A DNA stretch of 64,000 nt from Chitinophagaceae bacterium (GTDB taxonomy: Bacteria; Bacteroidota; Bacteroidia; Chitinophagales; Chitinophagaceae): NCBI GenBank assembly GCA_947454155.1, contig CANGIT010000007.1, positions 62,001-126,000 of the forward strand. The letters are read 5' to 3'. Both the position numbers and the translations under genes were made by a program. Shown piece after piece: positions 25,029 to 32,694 of the stretch; the first letter of the stretch is position 1, and every line of letters begins with the position of its first letter. The notes under the pieces are model-generated. The model was not told where the DNA came from and ran no database searches. It was given only the letters and a program-made list of their open reading frames with translations.

Positions 25029-26081
25029 ATGAAAAGTGTATTGATTACAGGTGGAGCCGGTTTTATCGGATCGCATTTAACCCGTTTGTTTGTAACCAAA
25101 TATCCCGAGTATCACATTGTCAATCTGGATAAGTTGACTTATGCGGGCAATCTGGAAAACCTCCGGGATATCGAAACTGCTCCCAATTACAGTTTTGTAA
25201 AAGGCGACATCTGCGACGCTGAATTGCTTTCTTCCCTTTTTGACCAGTATGATTTTACGGGCGTTTTGCATTGTGCGGCGGAAAGCCATGTAGACCGCTC
25301 CATTACCGATCCGCTGGCTTTTGTAAGAACCAATGTGATGGGCACGGTAACGCTGCTGCATACTGTCAAAGACAAATGGAAAGACAAGATGGAAGGTCGC
25401 ATCTTTTATCATATATCAACAGATGAAGTGTATGGTACTTTAGGTGATGAAGGTTTTTTTACCGAAGAAACAGCCTACGACCCCAGAAGCCCTTACTCCG
25501 CATCCAAAGCCTCTTCCGATCACTTTGTAAGGGCATTCTACCATACTTATCATCTTCCGGTGAAAATCTCCAATTGCTCCAACAATTACGGCCCTTATCA
25601 TTTTCCGGAAAAACTGATTCCGCTTTGCATACATAATATCATCAACAACAAGCCACTGCCTATCTACGGCAAAGGCGAAAATGTTCGCGACTGGTTGTTT
25701 GTGGTGGACCATGTGAGAGCGATTGACACCATTTTCCATCAAGGAAAAATTGGTGAAACCTACAATATCGGCGGCCATAACGAATGGACCAATATAGCAT
25801 TGGTCAAAGAACTTTGTGTGCAGATAGATGCCAAACTCGGGAGGGCACCCGGTACCAGTGAGCAACTCATCACTTATGTGAAAGACAGAGCCGGACACGA
25901 TTTGCGCTATGCCATCGATGCCACCAAACTGAAAGACGAACTGGACTGGATGCCTTCTTTGCAATTTGAAGAAGGATTGTCCAAAACCATCGACTGGTAC
26001 CTGGCGAATACAGCCTGGTTGGAAAATGTAACCAGTGGCGCCTACCGTGAGTATTACGAAGACATGTACGGAAAGGCTTAA
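25029..26081 (+). CDS. rfbB: dTDP-glucose 4,6-dehydratase
   Basis: A 350-residue extended SDR enzyme that converts dTDP-glucose to dTDP-4-keto-6-deoxyglucose. It has the NAD motif ITGGAGFIGSHL at the N-terminus, HCAAESHVDRSI, the catalytic STDEVYG segment (Thr-Asp-Glu) and YSASKASSDH with the catalytic Tyr and Lys, then NCSNNYGPYHFPEKLIP. I start at 25029 rather than at upstream in-frame ATGs, because this is the family start. It is 34 bp upstream of rmlA. Confidence 0.97.
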   Translation: MKSVLITGGAGFIGSHLTRLFVTKYPEYHIVNLDKLTYAGNLENLRDIETAPNYSFVKGDICDAELLSSLFDQYDFTGVLHCAAESHVDRSITDPLAFVRTNVMGTVTLLHTVKDKWKDKMEGRIFYHISTDEVYGTLGDEGFFTEETAYDPRSPYSASKASSDHFVRAFYHTYHLPVKISNCSNNYGPYHFPEKLIPLCIHNIINNKPLPIYGKGENVRDWLFVVDHVRAIDTIFHQGKIGETYNIGGHNEWTNIALVKELCVQIDAKLGRAPGTSEQLITYVKDRAGHDLRYAIDATKLKDELDWMPSLQFEEGLSKTIDWYLANTAWLENVTSGAYREYYEDMYGKA

Positions 26082-26115
26082 CTCATAAAAGAAAATCATT
26101 TCAAAAATAGCATTC

Positions 26116-26976
26116 ATGAAAGGCATCATCCTCGCCGGCGGCTCTGGCACACGTTTATATCCGATTACCATGGGTATCAGCAAACAGCTGATGCCGATTT
26201 ACGACAAGCCCATGATTTATTATCCGCTGAGCACGCTTATGCTGGCGGGCATCAACGAAATACTGATCATCACCACACCCGAAGACCAGGCGCAGTTCAT
26301 GCGTTTGCTGGGCGACGGTTCGCAGTGGGGTTGTAAAATAGCTTACGAAAAACAAGAAAAGCCCAATGGACTGGCACAAGCCTTTGTAATTGGCGCTTCT
26401 TTCATTGGTAACGACAGCGTGGCACTGGTGTTGGGCGACAATATCTTTTACGGCAGCGGTTTCAGCAAGATGTTGCAAGATGCTTCCCATCCCGATGGTG
26501 CAGTGATATTCGCCTATCCGGTAAGCGATCCCGAACGCTACGGCGTGGTGGAATTTGACCAGGATTACAAGGCCATCAGCATCGAAGAAAAGCCCGCACA
26601 ACCTAAAAGCAATTATGCCGTTCCGGGTTTGTATTTCTATAACAATGATGTGGTGGAAATTGCCAAAAACATTCAACCCAGTCCCAGAGGGGAATATGAA
26701 ATTACCGATGTGAACCGTGTTTACATGGAAAACAAACAACTGAAAGTGGTGACCCTCAACCGCGGGTTTGCCTGGCTCGATACCGGTACATTCGATTCGT
26801 TGCACGATGCCAGCGAATATGTAAGAGTAATTGAAAAGCGTCAGGGACTGAAAGTGGGTTGCCCCGAAGAAATCGCCTGGAGAATGGGCTTCATCAACAA
26901 AGAACAACTGGATGCGCTGGCCGCACAATTGCAAAAAAGCGGCTACGGCGAATACCTCAAAAAGATCTCCAAATAA
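26116..26976 (+). CDS. rfbA: Glucose-1-phosphate thymidylyltransferase
   Basis: A 286-residue nucleotidyltransferase making dTDP-glucose from dTTP and glucose-1-phosphate. Motifs: [13 protein letters not shown] (nucleotide binding), [26 protein letters not shown] (metal Asp), [20 protein letters not shown] and [10 protein letters not shown]. The length equals that of classical RmlA. It feeds RmlB just upstream. No rmlC or rmlD follows in the window, so the final sugar need not be rhamnose. Confidence 0.97.
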   Translation: MKGIILAGGSGTRLYPITMGISKQLMPIYDKPMIYYPLSTLMLAGINEILIITTPEDQAQFMRLLGDGSQWGCKIAYEKQEKPNGLAQAFVIGASFIGNDSVALVLGDNIFYGSGFSKMLQDASHPDGAVIFAYPVSDPERYGVVEFDQDYKAISIEEKPAQPKSNYAVPGLYFYNNDVVEIAKNIQPSPRGEYEITDVNRVYMENKQLKVVTLNRGFAWLDTGTFDSLHDASEYVRVIEKRQGLKVGCPEEIAWRMGFINKEQLDALAAQLQKSGYGEYLKKISK

Positions 26977-26985
26977 CAGCAGCCT

Positions 26986-27555
26986 ATGTCATTTTATGCT
27001 CACCCTACTGCCGTCATCGACGAAGGCTGTACCATCGGCGAAGACACTAAAATATGGCACTTCAGTCATGTGATGTCGGGAGCAGTGTTGGGCAAAGGAT
27101 GCAACCTTGGACAAAACGTAGTGATTGGCCGCGATGTGATTTTAGGCAATAATGTAAGGGTACAAAACAACGTGAGTGTATATGAAGCGGTGATTTGTGA
27201 AGACGACGTTTTTCTGGGCCCCAGTGCTGTACTTACCAATGTGATCAATCCACGCAGTGCCATCAGCCGCAAACACGAATTCAAACCCACGCTCATCAGA
27301 AAAGGAGCCACGATAGGCGCCAACGCCACCATTGTATGCGGCAATGAAATAGGTGCTTATGCCTTTATCGGTGCAGGTGCTGTGGTTACCCATCCAGTTC
27401 CTGCCTATGCACTCATCACCGGAAACCCCGGCCGCCAAACAGGATGGATGAGCGAACACGGCCATAAACTTCATTTTGATGCATCAGGAAAAGCCGTTTG
27501 TCCTGAGTCGGGCAAGATTTATACACTGGAGAATGGTTTGGTGTATAGTGATTAG
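26986..27555 (+). CDS. Left-handed beta-helix acyltransferase (WlbB/WbpD-like)
   Basis: A 189-residue hexapeptide-repeat protein. Isoleucine-rich hexads run through the chain (HPTAVIDEGCTIGEDTKIWHF, LGQNVVIGRDVILG, IGANATIVCGNEIGAYAFIGAGAVV) and the ending GNPGRQTGWMSEHG is characteristic of acetyltransferases that N-acetylate amino groups of nucleotide sugars. The closest family by motif is WlbB/WbpD, acting on UDP-3-amino-hexuronates, but FdtC-like dTDP-sugar enzymes look alike. The gene starts 9 bp after rmlA. The acceptor is probably the product of the aminotransferase at 30034. Confidence 0.85.
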   Translation: MSFYAHPTAVIDEGCTIGEDTKIWHFSHVMSGAVLGKGCNLGQNVVIGRDVILGNNVRVQNNVSVYEAVICEDDVFLGPSAVLTNVINPRSAISRKHEFKPTLIRKGATIGANATIVCGNEIGAYAFIGAGAVVTHPVPAYALITGNPGRQTGWMSEHGHKLHFDASGKAVCPESGKIYTLENGLVYSD

Positions 27556-27839
27556 TGCTTAGTGTTTGGTGTTTGTTATATGAGCCACCTATTCCCCCGA
27601 AAGTGTGATTTGTTTTTATACCTTAGTTGATTAGCACATTTTCAAATCACCAAATCACCAAATCACCAAATCACCAAATCAATTAGCCTCCCCCGTAATC
27701 TCCCTTCGTGTTTTTACGCACCCGCTTCATAGTTTTACTCTATTTTGACATAATCAGTTGATAAGGAGCGTCTATTGGCAATAACTGCCAGAGCACCACG
27801 TTTTCATTTCCATACATCCAATACCCTTAACTAACCCCC
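27556..27839. repeat. Intergenic region with an 8-bp tandem array
   Basis: This 284-bp gap between the acyltransferase and the next GT2 gene contains five 8-bp units of the type CAAATCAC at 27643-27682 (the last ends in A). Outside that there is a small inverted repeat GGCA/TGCC at about 27777-27789 and no convincing promoter or coding frame. The 8-bp unit also appears in degenerate form at 3750-3780 and, on the other strand, at about 60967-61005. Confidence 0.7.
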
Positions 27840-28835
27840 ATGGAAAGAATTATCGCAGTCATTGTATCTCATAACCGCCACGCTCAGCTGGTGCAGGCGA
27901 TTGAAGCCATCCGACAACAAACCCTTCCGCCTACAAACATTTTGGTAGTGAATAATGGAAGCTCCGACCTTACTTCTGTTTGGCTCGACAAACAAGAAGA
28001 TATCATACAAATTTATCAGGATAACAAAGGATCCGCCGGAGGCTATCATGCCGGTATATCATGGGCTTATGAAAACAAATACAGCTGGATCTGGTGCATG
28101 GACGACGACAGTTATCCCGCTGCAGATGCGCTGCAACAACTCATGGCCTTTCGGTCCTCCACAACCCGATTACTCAACAGTGCCGTATTGAATAAAGAAG
28201 ACAAATTCAGTTTCGTTTGGCCAACCGCCGGCTGCGAAAATATCGGCCAGGTGAACACCGATTGCATTGAAGGCGAAGGTTTTCCTTTCAATGGCACATT
28301 GCTGCATAGGGATATTATTGAGAAAGCCGGATTGCCCAAACCAGGACTTTTTTACTGGGGCGAAGAACGCGAATACTTTTATAGAATAGTGAATCAGCAT
28401 GGAATTTCTGCTGTAACTGTAATGGCCAGCAAACATTACCATCCACCGGCTACCTACTCGCATCGCAGCGAATGGGATTATCAAACTTCATGGAAAATGT
28501 ATTTCTATGTGCGAAACAGACTACCGGTTTTGCAAGCTAAACACAATAACAAACTGGTGGCTTTTTATCAATATGCCTATTTCGTGGCAGCCTTTCTTTG
28601 GTCAATCATGAAGTTTCAGCAGGAAAGTCGTTTCCGTAAAGCGCTTTTCACCTTCTGGCCTGCGATGGATGCCATCAGAGGAAAGTATACCGCTACTCCG
28701 GGATTGATCATCGGCCGTTTAAATGAGAAACATCAGCAATCCATCAGTGCTTTATTGTTTTCTCCTATTAAAAGAGCATTATTGACGTGGTTGTTGCCTG
28801 TTCAGATAGACAACTCCAGCCCGGCAACATCATAA
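27840..28835 (+). CDS. Family 2 glycosyltransferase (GlfT2/rhamnosyl-like)
   Basis: A 331-residue GT-A enzyme. It shows the start IIAVIVSHNRHAQLVQAIEAI, VVNNGSSD, the acceptor-proximal NKGSAGGYHAGI, the metal-binding DDD in WIWCMDDDSYP, and FYWGEEREYFYRI with the probable base. The WMDDDxxP pattern is seen in galactofuranosyl- and rhamnosyltransferases. It is followed by a strong terminator, so it may end a transcript within the polysaccharide locus. Confidence 0.9.
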   Translation: MERIIAVIVSHNRHAQLVQAIEAIRQQTLPPTNILVVNNGSSDLTSVWLDKQEDIIQIYQDNKGSAGGYHAGISWAYENKYSWIWCMDDDSYPAADALQQLMAFRSSTTRLLNSAVLNKEDKFSFVWPTAGCENIGQVNTDCIEGEGFPFNGTLLHRDIIEKAGLPKPGLFYWGEEREYFYRIVNQHGISAVTVMASKHYHPPATYSHRSEWDYQTSWKMYFYVRNRLPVLQAKHNNKLVAFYQYAYFVAAFLWSIMKFQQESRFRKALFTFWPAMDAIRGKYTATPGLIIGRLNEKHQQSISALLFSPIKRALLTWLLPVQIDNSSPATS

Positions 28836-28862
28836 TTTTTTATCGTTTACCAGCGCCTGCCC

Positions 28863-28890
28863 GCCCGTACACAACCGTACGGGCTTTTTT
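28863..28890 (+). terminator. Rho-independent terminator inside the polysaccharide locus
   Basis: GCCCGTAC (28863-28870) pairs perfectly with GTACGGGC (28877-28884) around a 6-nt loop and is followed by six T. Confidence 0.88.
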
Positions 28891-28928
28891 AGTTAGCCCC
28901 TAATTGCTGATAATTGAATCACAAAACA

Positions 28929-28936
28929 TAAATTTG
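28929..28936 (+). promoter_or_regulatory. -7 element of the epimerase gene
   Basis: TAAATTTG matches TAnnTTTG and lies 26 bp before the ATG at 28963. A TTG at 28904-28906, 22 bp upstream, is a possible -33 element. With the terminator at 28863-28890 it marks a new transcription unit. Confidence 0.5.
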
Positions 28937-28962
28937 CCCATTCAATTTTAATCTCAAAAGAT

Positions 28963-29934
28963 ATGAAGGTATTGGTAACAGGTGGCGCCGGCTATATTGG
29001 TTCAGTGCTTGTACGTCAATTGTTGAAAGGAGGGTTTAAAGTACGCGTGATCGACAGCTTGAAATTTGGAGGTGAGGCACTTTATGATGTAATGATGCAT
29101 CCCAATTTTGAATTCATGAAAGGGGATATCAGAAATAAGGAAGAGGTGGCACAAGCGTTGAATGATGTTGACGCCGTTGTGCACCTGGCCGCCATTGTAG
29201 GCGACCCGGCTTGTAAAAAATTCAGCGAAGAGGCACAGGAAACCAATTGGAATGGCAGCGTGGCCTTGTTTGAAGCGGCTGAACAAGCAGGCGTGAAAAA
29301 ATTTGTCTTCGCCAGCACCTGCAGCAATTATGGTAAAATGGCCGACCCCGATTCTTTTGTGACCGAAACTTCAGAACTCCGTCCGGTTTCTCTTTACGCC
29401 GAATTGAAAGTGAAATTCGAAAACTATCTGCTCAACGAAAAGAAAGACTCCCCCATGTGTTGTACAGCTCTTCGCTTCAGCACGGTGTATGGCTTTTCTC
29501 CCAGAATAAGATTTGACCTGACTGTGAATGAATTCACACGCAATGCGTTTGTGAATGGCGAACAGGAAATATGGGGTGCCCAATTCTGGCGTCCCTATTG
29601 CCATGTGGAAGACCTGGCCAGATCGGTAGTGTTGGTGCTGAACAGCGACGAGAATAAAGTAAGGGCCAACGTGTTCAATGTAGGTTCTACCGAAGAAAAT
29701 TACAGCAAGGGAATGATCATCAACGAAGTTTGCCGTGTTGTGCCCAATGTGCAAGTGAATTATGTGGAAATGAATGAAGATCCCCGCGACTATCGCGTGA
29801 ATTTTGATAAGATCAAAAATGAACTGGGCTATACCATCACCAAAACAGTTCCCGATGGTGTGAAGGAGATATATACCTTGCTTAAAACAGGCGTGGTTAC
29901 TGATGTTTTTTCGGAGAAATTCCGAAATATTTAG
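28963..29934 (+). CDS. NAD-dependent sugar epimerase/dehydratase (extended SDR)
   Basis: A 323-residue nucleotide-sugar enzyme: VTGGAGYIGSVL for NAD binding, VVHLAAIVGDPACKK, the catalytic region FASTCSNYGKM, and YAELK with the Tyr and Lys pair. The DPACKK segment after HLAAIVG and the STCSNYG motif place it in a group of SDR epimerases often found in surface-sugar loci. The exact substrate cannot be given. It stands alone between two terminators with its own -7 element. Confidence 0.85.
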   Translation: MKVLVTGGAGYIGSVLVRQLLKGGFKVRVIDSLKFGGEALYDVMMHPNFEFMKGDIRNKEEVAQALNDVDAVVHLAAIVGDPACKKFSEEAQETNWNGSVALFEAAEQAGVKKFVFASTCSNYGKMADPDSFVTETSELRPVSLYAELKVKFENYLLNEKKDSPMCCTALRFSTVYGFSPRIRFDLTVNEFTRNAFVNGEQEIWGAQFWRPYCHVEDLARSVVLVLNSDENKVRANVFNVGSTEENYSKGMIINEVCRVVPNVQVNYVEMNEDPRDYRVNFDKIKNELGYTITKTVPDGVKEIYTLLKTGVVTDVFSEKFRNI

Positions 29935-29961
29935 TTTACTTGCACTTGTTCTCTTCATCAT

Positions 29962-29992
29962 TGCTTTAACTTAGGGTTGAAGCATTTTTTTT
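29962..29992 (+). terminator. Rho-independent terminator after the epimerase gene
   Basis: TGCTTTAAC (29962-29970) pairs with GTTGAAGCA (29976-29984) with one G-U pair and a 5-nt loop, followed by eight T. Confidence 0.75.
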
Positions 29993-30033
29993 ATGGGGTG
30001 AGATTGCCCTTGATTCAATAAATACAACAGTTT

Positions 30034-31164
30034 ATGGTTTTGCTAAGTGGTCCTAATATGGGCGGTAATGTTTGGAAATACGTTAAGGATTGTTTGGATA
30101 CAGGTTGGGTGAGCAGTGTAGGCGCCTATGTAGACCAGTTCGAAAAAATGACGGCTGAATTTGCCGGAACAAAATATGCTGTAGCCACCAGCAGCGGCAC
30201 CACCGCACTGCACATCGCACTCCTCCTGGCCGGCGTCAATGAAAACGATTATGTGATTACCCCCAACATCACCTTCATCGCCACCTGCAATTCCATTTGC
30301 TATACCGGTGCGCATCCCATCCTGATCGATACCGATCCGCTCAACTGGCAAATGGACCTCAACTTGCTGGAAGATTTTCTGCAAAATGAAACCGAGCAGC
30401 GCGATGGCGCCTGTCATTTGAAAAAAGACGGCAATAGAATTCCGGTGATCATGCCGGTGCATGTGTTGGGCAACATGTGCGATATGGATGAACTGCTTCG
30501 CCTGGCCAAAGCACATAACCTTATGGTGATTGAAGACAGCACCGAAGCTTTGGGCAGTTATTACAAAGGAAAGCATGCCGGCAGCTTTGGCAAAATGGGT
30601 ACATTCAGTTACAACGGCAACAAGATCATCACCACCGGTGGTGGCGGCATGATTGTAACCGACGACGAAGCGCTGGCCAAAAAAGCCAAGCACCTCACCA
30701 CACAAGCCAAAAGCGATCCGTTTGAATACATCCACGATGAAATCGGTTACAATTATCGACTGGTGAATGTGGCGGCAGCCATGGGAGTGGCCCAAATGGA
30801 ACAACTACCCGACTTCATCAAAAGAAAAAAAGAAATCATCGCTTTTTATCAATCCGGTTTAAATGGTGTTGGAGATATCGCTTTTCAACAGGTTTGCGCA
30901 GACGTGAATCCCAATTGGTGGATGCCCACCATTTCCACTGTCAAACAAAGAGAAGTGTTGAAGGCCCTTAATGATAAAAAACTCCAAAGCCGACCTTTCT
31001 GGGTGCCAATGAACCAGTTGAAAATGTTTACAGAAGAACTTTACATTCAAAAAAACGATTGTTCCGATCATGTGTATCGTCACTGCCTGAGCATTCCTTG
31101 CAGCACCTATATTACCGATGAAGAAATGCAAAACGTAGTGGATACCATCCGTTCTGTTTTTTAA
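30034..31164 (+). CDS. DegT/LegC-type nucleotide-sugar aminotransferase
   Basis: A 376-residue PLP enzyme of the DegT/DnrJ/EryC1/StrS family. Its start (LLSGPNMGGNVWKYVKDCL then DTGWVSSVGAYVDQFE) is characteristic of the LegC subgroup, which aminates a 4-keto-6-deoxy nucleotide sugar in legionaminic-acid-type pathways. The PLP lysine is in SYNGNKIITTGGGG, with SSGTTALHIAL and EDSTEALGS also present. No NeuB, NeuC or LegB homologue is in the window, so a true nonulosonic acid pathway is not shown. Together with the acyltransferase at 26986 it could make an N-acetylated amino-deoxysugar. Confidence 0.9.
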   Translation: MVLLSGPNMGGNVWKYVKDCLDTGWVSSVGAYVDQFEKMTAEFAGTKYAVATSSGTTALHIALLLAGVNENDYVITPNITFIATCNSICYTGAHPILIDTDPLNWQMDLNLLEDFLQNETEQRDGACHLKKDGNRIPVIMPVHVLGNMCDMDELLRLAKAHNLMVIEDSTEALGSYYKGKHAGSFGKMGTFSYNGNKIITTGGGGMIVTDDEALAKKAKHLTTQAKSDPFEYIHDEIGYNYRLVNVAAAMGVAQMEQLPDFIKRKKEIIAFYQSGLNGVGDIAFQQVCADVNPNWWMPTISTVKQREVLKALNDKKLQSRPFWVPMNQLKMFTEELYIQKNDCSDHVYRHCLSIPCSTYITDEEMQNVVDTIRSVF

Positions 31165-31240
31165 ACGCTGATATTCCTGTTCATCCGTTTTTCTTCATAA
31201 TCCTTTATCTTGCAAACTTAATTTCAAGCAGCCGGACTGT

Positions 31241-31900
31241 ATGTACATTGTTTTCAAAAGGTTTACCGATATCATCATTGCATCAGCGGCGCTTATTCTC
31301 CTGTCTCCCATTTTCATTCCGGTAATGATCATTCTCCTGCTTACCGGCGAGCATGAGGTATTTTATCTGCAACAGCGCATTGGATTTAAAGGACGTTCCT
31401 TCCCTATCCTGAAATTTGCCACCATGGTAAAAAACAGTCCCAATATGGGTATGGGCGAAATCACCCTAAGAAATGATCCGCGGGTTACGCCCTTCGGGAA
31501 GTTTTTAAGGAAAACGAAAATCAACGAGTTGCCGCAGATTCTGAATGTTTTGAAAGGAGAAATGAGTATCGTGGGGCCCAGACCCCTGATGGAAGTGAGT
31601 TATAGATTGTACAACACCGAACAGCAGCAAACAATCTATAGCAGAAAGCCAGGTATCACAGGCATCGGATCGCTCATTTTCAGAGACGAGGAAAAAATAC
31701 TTTCCGCCTCCTCCGATCCCAGAGAAACCTACAAACTAATCTACCCTTATAAGGCGGCAGTGGAAGTTTGGTATGCGCAAAACGCCAATACCAAAAATGA
31801 CCTTTTGATCATCCTGCTCACTGCCATCACCATTATCTTTCCCGAAAACAAACTGATCAACAGCTTCTTCAAGGGAATTCCACAGCGTCCTAAGTTCTAA
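31241..31900 (+). CDS. Initiating sugar-phosphate transferase (PglC/WcaJ-like)
   Basis: A 219-residue monotopic phosphoglycosyl transferase. It has one N-terminal membrane segment (about 10-35), then RIGFKGRSFPILKFATM, the RNDPRVTPFGKFLRKTKINELPQILNVLKGEMSIVGPRP core (catalytic acidic and basic residues), and GITGIGSLIFRDEE. It moves a sugar-1-phosphate to undecaprenyl phosphate and thus starts each repeat unit. It has only the catalytic domain, like PglC and unlike five-helix WbaP. As last gene of the locus it is convergent with the crotonase gene, 7 bp away. Confidence 0.93.
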   Translation: MYIVFKRFTDIIIASAALILLSPIFIPVMIILLLTGEHEVFYLQQRIGFKGRSFPILKFATMVKNSPNMGMGEITLRNDPRVTPFGKFLRKTKINELPQILNVLKGEMSIVGPRPLMEVSYRLYNTEQQQTIYSRKPGITGIGSLIFRDEEKILSASSDPRETYKLIYPYKAAVEVWYAQNANTKNDLLIILLTAITIIFPENKLINSFFKGIPQRPKF

Positions 31901-31907
31901 AACGAAA

Positions 31908-32681
31908 TCAAGACTTCTGTTTGAATTTTTCAATGGCCTTTCTGGAAAAATCGCTCAATATGAGTTTGCCGCTTATCGCTGCACGTTCCGGCAGCAATGT
32001 ATCCCAGTTTTCGGTGCCTTTCCAGAATATTGTTTTCAGTTCCTGCATCGCTTCCGGACTTGACTGCGATAAGGTTCCTGCCAGTTTCAACACAGCTGCA
32101 TCCACTTTTTCGATGCTGTCGTGTATTTCTGCAAACAATCCGTTTTGATAAGCCCATTGGGCGCTACGCCATGAAGTGGCATCGATGGCCAAAGCAGTAA
32201 AAGCACTGGTGCCCACTTTTCTTTCCACTGCGGGTCCAACTACAAAAGGCCCGATGCCAACAGCCAGTTCGCTAAGTTTGATATCCGCGGTATCGAGCGC
32301 TATCGCATAATCAGCTGCAGCCGCCAGACCAACGCCTCCGCCCACACATCTGCCTTGAATGCGGGCGATGACCAGTTTGGGGCAGGTTCTGATGGCATTG
32401 ATCACTTCCGAAAATCCGGTAAAAAATCGGAGACCTTCGGCTTCGTTGGTGATTTGCAACAATTCGTCGAATGAAGCACCGGCGCAGAATGCTTTGGCGC
32501 CACCGCTTTTCAATATGATGACGGAAGATTGAGGATTGTTTCCTTCTTTGGTGATGATGGCCGCCAGTTGTCTTAACAAATCACCGGGCATGGAATTGCT
32601 TTGATGATGAAAGAATTCAATGGTAGCGATGTTGTCTTTGACGCTGGTTTCGATATAACTGTTGGTATGTTGGTCGATCAT
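31908..32681 (-). CDS. Enoyl-CoA hydratase/isomerase family protein
   Basis: A 257-residue crotonase-fold protein. The oxyanion-hole segments are SGGAKAFCAGASFDEL and GRCVGGGVGLAAAADYAIA. The acidic residue in LSELAVGIGP stands where crotonases carry a catalytic Glu. It lies 13 bp downstream of paaZ on the same strand, so a role in phenylacetyl-CoA ring degradation (PaaF or PaaG like) is likely but not proven; general fatty acid use is the alternative. Confidence 0.88.
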   Translation of the reverse strand: MIDQHTNSYIETSVKDNIATIEFFHHQSNSMPGDLLRQLAAIITKEGNNPQSSVIILKSGGAKAFCAGASFDELLQITNEAEGLRFFTGFSEVINAIRTCPKLVIARIQGRCVGGGVGLAAAADYAIALDTADIKLSELAVGIGPFVVGPAVERKVGTSAFTALAIDATSWRSAQWAYQNGLFAEIHDSIEKVDAAVLKLAGTLSQSSPEAMQELKTIFWKGTENWDTLLPERAAISGKLILSDFSRKAIEKFKQKS

Positions 32682-32694
32682 GACGATGTGTTTT

